DNA of 64,000 nt from Cladochytrium replicatum (lineage: Eukaryota; Chytridiomycota; Chytridiomycetes; Cladochytriales; Cladochytriaceae): positions 1 to 64,000 of the forward strand of contig JAHLKD010000097.1 in assembly GCA_025526935.1 (NCBI GenBank), written 5' to 3'. The stretch's first letter is position 1. Each line of letters starts with the position of its first letter. The notes below the pieces were generated by a model, which did not search any database, had not been told where the DNA came from, and saw only the letters and a list, made by a program, of their open reading frames with translations. Below, piece after piece: positions 58,681 through 64,000 of the stretch. The position numbers were made by a program, and so were the translations under genes.

Positions 58681-60148
58681 AAATGGGTTTATTCATACAA
58701 ACTCGATGAAGATGGGAACATCATCCGATTCAAGGCACGATGGGTAGTTAGAGGGTTCTCCCAGATACAGGGAATGGATTTCGACAAAACCTATTCTCCT
58801 GTGGCGAAAACCACTACAATTCGATTACTAGTTGCTCTTGCTGAAATTAGCATATCTCAATGCATCACTTGAGGAAGATGTTTATGTTGAAATGCCTCAT
58901 GGATTTACAGAGACTGACGAATCTGGCAATCCATTAGTTTGTAATCTTGTCAAAAGCCTATATGGTTTACATCAAGCTGCTAGAGAAAGGTACAAATGCC
59001 TCTGGGCAAAATATGACGACATGGGATACATCCGTGATCTTTCAGATGCTTGTCATTTCTGGCAAATGAAATCATCTACTCACAGTTCCACAGTGAAAAT
59101 ACGTGAACACACTACTGTTCATGTAGATGATATTCTTCATTTCTCTGCAGACCCAAATGGCTACCAGGACTTCATGGATGGCTTGAATTCCTCATTCAAG
59201 GTCGGAAGTCACTCTACAGCAAAATGGATTCTGAAAATGCAATTGATCAAAACTACTCATGGTTATTTCATAACCAATGCTCAATATGCAAAGGAAATAT
59301 TGCAGAGATTGAAATTATGGGAATCCAATTTAAGACCAGCCAAAACACCTATTTCTTCTCACTACGAACATGACACAAGCTTGCCTATTTTATCCAAAAA
59401 TGATGCAACAATTTTTCGGTCAGAACTCATGAAAATCTCGTACCTAGCTACAAAGACAAGACCTGATTTATCTTATGCTGTCAATGTCTTGGCACAACAT
59501 CAGGTTGAACCACGAGTTTGCGAACAAAAGGCACTAGCTCGCCTGCATCGTTACTTATTGGGAACATGGGACTATGGTTTGCATTACACACGCAACAACA
59601 TACCCACTCCCAACGTACATTCTGATGGTGTATATGAGTTTGCATCAAATGAACACATCCCTATGGGATATGCTGATGCAGACTGGGCAAATGATCCTGC
59701 TCGCTATTCCAGGACAGGATATGTTGTAATGTTTGCCAATGCAGCTGTTTGCTGGCAATCTACAAAGCAACAGGTTATAACTTGCTCTTCCACTGAAGCA
59801 GAGTTATATGCATTGAATGAATTATCACGTGAGATGAAGTGGATGAAAAACGTCATGGCAACCATTGGTATTTCATGCAAAAGTAAGCCCATGATTCTCT
59901 GGCAAGATAATACCTCTACACAGTCTATTGCCAATGACCTGCTTAATGATCACAGAACTAAACACATGGATGTTCGCGAAAAGTTTGTGAATCTTCAAAT
60001 TGAGCAGAAGCAGCAGGAACTCAGAGATATTGATACAGAGAACCAAATTGCTGATATTTTCACAAAACCCTTGACATTCAAATTATTCTCAAAATTCACA
60101 CGCGCACTTGGTCTTACACGTCAATCTGATTTGACCCTTGTTGACTAA
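58681..60148 (+). pseudogene. Copia pol fragment (reverse transcriptase and RNase H)
   Basis: RVT_2-type motifs are KWVYSYKLDEDGNIIRFKAR, GMDFDKTYSPVAK, LNASLEEDVYVEMPHGF, LVKSLYGLHQA and HVDDILHFS in place of the usual YVDD. At about 58840-58850 roughly 15 residues are missing, with a frameshift. That segment normally carries the first catalytic Asp (QMDV motif). The RNase H part is well kept: GYADADWANDPARYSRTGYV, CSSTEAELYALNELSREMKW, LWQDNTSTQSIANDLLN, TKHMDVREKF and the terminal QIADIFTKPL. A stop at 60146-60148 ends the frame. The enzyme cannot be active. Confidence 0.88.
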
Positions 60149-60233
60149 TACATACATTACCAACAAACAGACGTGCGACTCAACGCTCATACCAATATCC
60201 TCATTGTCTACCGCAGCTTTGACTGCGGGGGTG

Positions 60234-60261
60234 TGTTGATGCATGCACATATATGGAACTA
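60234..60261 (+). repeat. Copia LTR start, right copy
   Basis: These 28 bases are identical to 58652-58679 and are preceded by a polypurine-like tract. The LTR continues beyond 60261. Confidence 0.85.
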
Positions 60262-60339
60262 GCTACTCCAGTCTTCATCTGCTACCGACACTGAGGGGAA
60301 ATAGCCTTACCAGAGACGTCTGGGACAAGTTCATGCGTA

Positions 60340-62474
60340 ATCATACATTACATGAAAGAACTGGCATTTCTAACTATTGGTCATGAAGACATCCTCCTTT
60401 ACTCATTGGAATCTAGTAGAGTTCTGCGAGTGATCACGTGTTTGAGAAAGAATGTGATGCTAATCAGTTTGCTGCTGACAGTTATATCATACTCGAGTAC
60501 ATCTCGTATGATATTAATGCAAGGTACTACACACTTATTTCTCAAGAGAATATTGTCGGAATAAATTAAACAAATTCGTCTTGGTGCAGCTGCCGTAATT
60601 GTGATCAACCTGGCACTTTCGTCTGTGTGCTCGTTTTGTCGCCACCAGCACAATTTTGCTGAGTTTCTTTACATTCGTCATATACGATCATGTAGGAGCC
60701 TGAGCGCGGAATGGCAGCATGTTTCAGCTATAGTTCAATGAATGGGCTCTTCATGTCAGGGTACACAGGACGTTAGTGTTTCTGTGTTTCTCGCAACTCA
60801 CTCATTATGCCAGGGGTTGAGTTTATCTTCTCGGATGTGATTGGTACTACTTAAGAGAAGATCGTAGCTCAGGCAAAGCGAACCTCTCGCATACCACTGC
60901 AGATGATAGTATTCAGTTGGTTAGGCCATTAATGAAGAATTCTTCGCTTGTTGCGCCGCTGTCGTGAAACCGGCTGACTTGTAATGAACCTTTTTGGATA
61001 GAATCAATATAACTTTATTGATTTACAATGAAGCAAAGAAAGATGTAAATTACATTATTGCCACCAACCGACGATATGCACCTTTATCATGCATCTCCGC
61101 TTGGACCGCCGCCGATTTCATCCACCCAATTTTCTTCACTGTTCATTTTATTTGGCTTTATTCATATCTCTTATTTCTTCCCCACCTTCAGCATTGGCAT
61201 CATGGTGCCATATGCATCTTGTTGTTTGTTTTCCCCACCTTCTTATCGCTGTCTTGTTTATGCCAAAATGTATAAACGGCTCGAACCCTCTTCCAACAAA
61301 GATCAGCCAGATTTGAACCCAAACAAAGGCTTGGATGATTTTCTAAGGACATGAGAGGGGAAATTGATGTTAATGAGTGGAAAGAGTATAACATGTCCTC
61401 TTGCACACATCAAATATGGCCTGATACAACGTTCATTTAAGGTACCTTGATTCACTTGTTCAACAGGAAGAAGAGATCAATTGGAACGAGCATCGGAAAG
61501 CTCGGAAATAGGAAGAGGAAGGTTGACGACGCTGGGGAGGATAATATTGATGACCACTTTGATGAACGGATTGAGGAAGAACCGGATGAGCCAGACGATG
61601 AACTTTGATGACGGGATTGAGGAAGAACCAGAGGAGCCAGACAATGAACTTGAGGATCGTGAACACTATGCTGAAGGTGAAGATGGAGCAGATGTTTGAG
61701 GTCTCTCTGTTCTGTTAATACAGATTATAATAAAGAATGGCACTGTCATTTGCAAGTTTTAAACTCATGGGCTGGTCAATAACCCAGTGGGCAGATGGCG
61801 ATTAGAGCACCACCTCCTGAGTTCATGCTTGCTTGCAATCACTGTCAATTATGTCCCCGTTAAAGTTGTGATCTGTTTTTTGATTAGATTGAGATTTAAT
61901 TGAATGTTCGTGACCCAGATCAATAGGTTTCAATCGTTTAGCGATCATGGTTTTCCAATGTCCAACACGAAGGAATTTCAATTGGTTGGATTTGGGGCGT
62001 GTAAATTTCACTCACATACATAAACCCGCACTAAATTTCAAGCGCTTTTCTACCAACATAGACATTACAGATCATTATCAACTACCAAATCTTATTCTGG
62101 TGAGCAAAACACCTCCATCGGCATCATACATCGACTTCAGAATCAGACTCGGATTATAAACACAAGGAGAAAACGGATGTAGAATTATGATATGGTGAGA
62201 CAAACTGATGAGGGATTGAGTTGGCTGCATCGGCGATCACGAATTTCTCGTCCTAAAATGTATGAGTTGAACTTTTGATTTCCGACGCAATCTCTAGTAT
62301 GATTTATCTAGCACTTCTTCCACCAAGCGATTTTAATACTTATTCAAGAATACATACCATACCTTCGCTGCGCCTCTCACACCTACAATAGCTTGGATTA
62401 CTGGTGCTGATCAAATCTGACCAGACGATTTGCAGTGAGACCTTCGGAGACGTTTGGAAGCATAAAACCTTGCC
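60340..62474. other. Two-kilobase region with only relic-like frames
   Basis: No gene is recognised. At 61465-61699 an acidic plus-strand stretch has a tandem ~50-bp duplication (IEEEPDEPDDEL, then IEEEPEEPDNEL) after an EEINWNEHRKARK piece, which suggests the end of a dead gene or element. At 60352-60564 a 70-codon frame has no known motif. The last 300 bp would include the RGP1 promoter. Confidence 0.35.
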
Positions 62475-64000
62475 ATGCCGATTGTGGTGCGCGCATCGCT
62501 CCCCCACGAAGGCATCTTCTTTGCTGGAGAGAAGTTTTCGGCAACTCTTACTTTCACAAATGTTCCAAACACCCCAGCAAGGGATCTGACCCCGTCCACT
62601 TCTCCCACACCCTCCATTCCCGTACAGCAGTTCACGACAACGACAATTGGCAACGGTGTATCGGGCTCTCAGGCTGGTCGGCCCGCAGTTCCCAATACCC
62701 CTATTGCACCGGCACCGCAACCAATACAGGCACCGCAGCGAAAGAAATGGCATGACCCTACTGTCCCGACTCCAGAGCAGATTGCAGGAATTTTGCCCGA
62801 GGAGATTGCAGCGCGCGAAGCGGAAGAGGCTGCGAAGTACGCACCTCCCAAACCACTGAAGCCATTAAACGCTGCCGTTACCAACGATAGGATAGTCCTG
62901 AGTAGCACACCTCGCTCCAGAACGACCGAATCGCCTGCAGGCTCAACCCCAGCACCACAGCCCGACCTTAAAATGTCGAAGTCTTCTGGTGCGCTTATGA
63001 TGAACCCTTCAGATCCTGTTTCGAAAGAAAAGCGCAAAACATTTTCCGGGCAGGGAATTCGTGCCGCTGTTGAATGGCTCTCCAGCACTGTGGGAACTGA
63101 AACCAAGAACCCAGTTGTGGAGACCACCAGGACAATAGACGACACTGGTTTTGTACACAGCACACAATCTCCAAGTCGCACCGGAGGATACATGAGCCTC
63201 AAACCGGGCAAGCCCATTCCACTTCCGGAGAAGCTGGACATCCCGGGAGGTATTGGAACACTTTCTCGCAGGCGGGAATCTGATGGGGAGATGCTTCAAC
63301 TCCAGCCCTCTTCACCTAATGGCGAACTTGAAAGTGCATCAATAGTTGCACCTGGTGGGGGAGGCGGCTTTGGTGGGGCGAACAACAGGTTCTCCGGATT
63401 TTTCAACGACACTGCGTCATCATCGAGCTTAACCGGCTCATTGTCTAGCGCAACTACGCTCGGTGAAGCGGGATCGAGATCAAGTGCCTTCTGGGGAGCA
63501 CCAGGGACTGCAACTACCGTTGTTAGCGAAACGCCAAAAAGTACCGGATTCTGGACCCCGAGTACCCCAGAAAAGGGTTTACCTACCCTTCCCGGACGTG
63601 CGGAAGAGATTACTTGGGCATTTGCGCAAATGACCGGTAATTTCTCGATCGATGGAACCTTTATCAAAGCGAGCGCATTCGAGCCTTTGAAGAACAAGGT
63701 GATGTACCGACCTGCAAACATGGGTGTTGGAGGATTTGGTGGAGGAGGGCAGTTAGGAATTCCCTCTCCGCCTGTAGCGGAAAAGGGTTCCAAAAATTCT
63801 GGTGAGTTTGAAGCTGGATGATTTTCTACTCCACTTCTGATGACGGATGGTAGTGGAGACAAGGAACCTTCCTGTGTATACCACCCCACCAACGATCCTG
63901 TTCATGGACTTGAAATTGCAACCTGGCGAAAGCAGAAAATGTGAGTTCAAACGGTTGACGATCTTGACAGTTGATTTATATTTGTCTGCGTAAAGTCCGC
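62475..64000 (+). CDS. RGP1: RGP1, Golgi Rab6/Ypt6 exchange-factor subunit (partial, runs off the window)
   Basis: Rgp1 with Ric1 activates Ypt6/Rab6 at the Golgi. The start at 62475 reads MPIVVRASLPHEGIFFAGEK, then FSATLTFTNV, the first beta strands of the Rgp1 arrestin-like fold. A long Pro/Ser/Thr-rich insert (about 300 residues) follows. The family box EEITWAFAQMTGNFSIDGTF-IKASAFEPLKNKVMYRP comes next. An intron (donor GTGAGT at about 63804, acceptor TAG at 63851-63853) leads to an exon reading LPVYTTPPTILFMDLKLQPG, which matches the strand after the insert. Another GTGAGT donor is at about 63940, and the rest lies beyond the window. The disordered insert is longer than usual. No lesion was seen. 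Confidence 0.85.

Larger units (their letters stand above)
58652..60339 (+). mobile_element. Deleted Ty1/copia retrotransposon relic
   Basis: A 28-bp perfect direct repeat (starting TGTTGATGCATGCACATATA) is at 58652-58679 and 60234-60261. At the right copy it follows a purine tract (GACTGCGGGGGTG) as expected for a 3' LTR start. The left copy is therefore the first 28 bp of the 5' LTR, fused directly to the middle of the pol gene. The rest of the LTR, gag, protease, integrase and the N terminus of reverse transcriptase are gone. ATCAT occurs left of the element (58647-58651) and again at 60340-60344, a possible 5-bp duplication, but the implied LTR end is not the usual CA, so the right border is tentative. 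Confidence 0.8.

Noticed and set aside
60352-60564. Seventy-codon frame as a continuation of the 7-TM fragment P5 after the copia element
   Set aside because: Its residues do not match the helix 4-5 region of the array members.

Overview
The window is nuclear DNA of a zoosporic early-diverging fungus, most likely a chytrid. It has short GT..AG introns and fungal housekeeping genes (QCR7, LAS1, SEC6, CYC8, TRM82, RGP1, a TFIIIC subunit). It also has traits that Dikarya usually lack: a Frizzled-like receptor, a mitochondrial MMAA GTPase (a B12-dependent pathway) and a probable flagellum-associated ZBBX-like protein. Placement at genus level is not possible from the sequence alone.

Layout. 1-1488: the end of a hAT-type transposon copy that runs off the left edge. 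1.5-4.8 kb: a dispersed repeat and a decaying, partly inverted cluster of a multi-membrane-segment family. 5-15.2 kb: QCR7, the Frizzled-like receptor, a CWH43 relic, a two-domain WSC protein and an F-box protein. 16-19.4 kb: a TFIIIC subunit related to GTF3C4. 19.8-29.9 kb: a transposon island. Here a complete 6.1 kb hAT element (20987-27112, 8-bp target duplication CTCACTAC) has landed inside the zinc-finger region of a non-LTR retrotransposon. The hAT carries a dead transposase, two arrays of ~97-bp repeats and an extra coiled-coil gene. A second copy of that extra gene sits next to the same transposon end at the left edge of the window. 30.1-43.4 kb: a dense core of alternating-strand genes (MMAA, ZBBX-like, bestrophin-like channel, LAS1, mS47/HIBCH-like, SEC6), some with start-to-start gaps of only 48-210 bp. 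43.5-51.4 kb: a minus-strand array of a lineage-specific ~7-TM family, with two intact-looking members and two pseudogenes. A fifth fragment lies on the plus strand at 58.25 kb and is cut by a deleted Ty1/copia element. 54.3-58.2 kb: CYC8 and TRM82. 62.5 kb to the end: RGP1, continuing beyond the window.

The housekeeping genes are not a pathway. They cover mitochondrial function (QCR7, MMAA, mS47-like), ribosome and tRNA biogenesis (LAS1, TRM82, TFIIIC), secretion and Golgi traffic (SEC6, RGP1) and repression (CYC8). The accessory content is membrane receptor-like families undergoing birth and death, mixed with transposons. The most unusual object is the hAT element with a second, element-linked gene of unknown function. 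Exon limits are hand-read from splice signals and homology, so multi-exon genes are given as start-to-stop spans.
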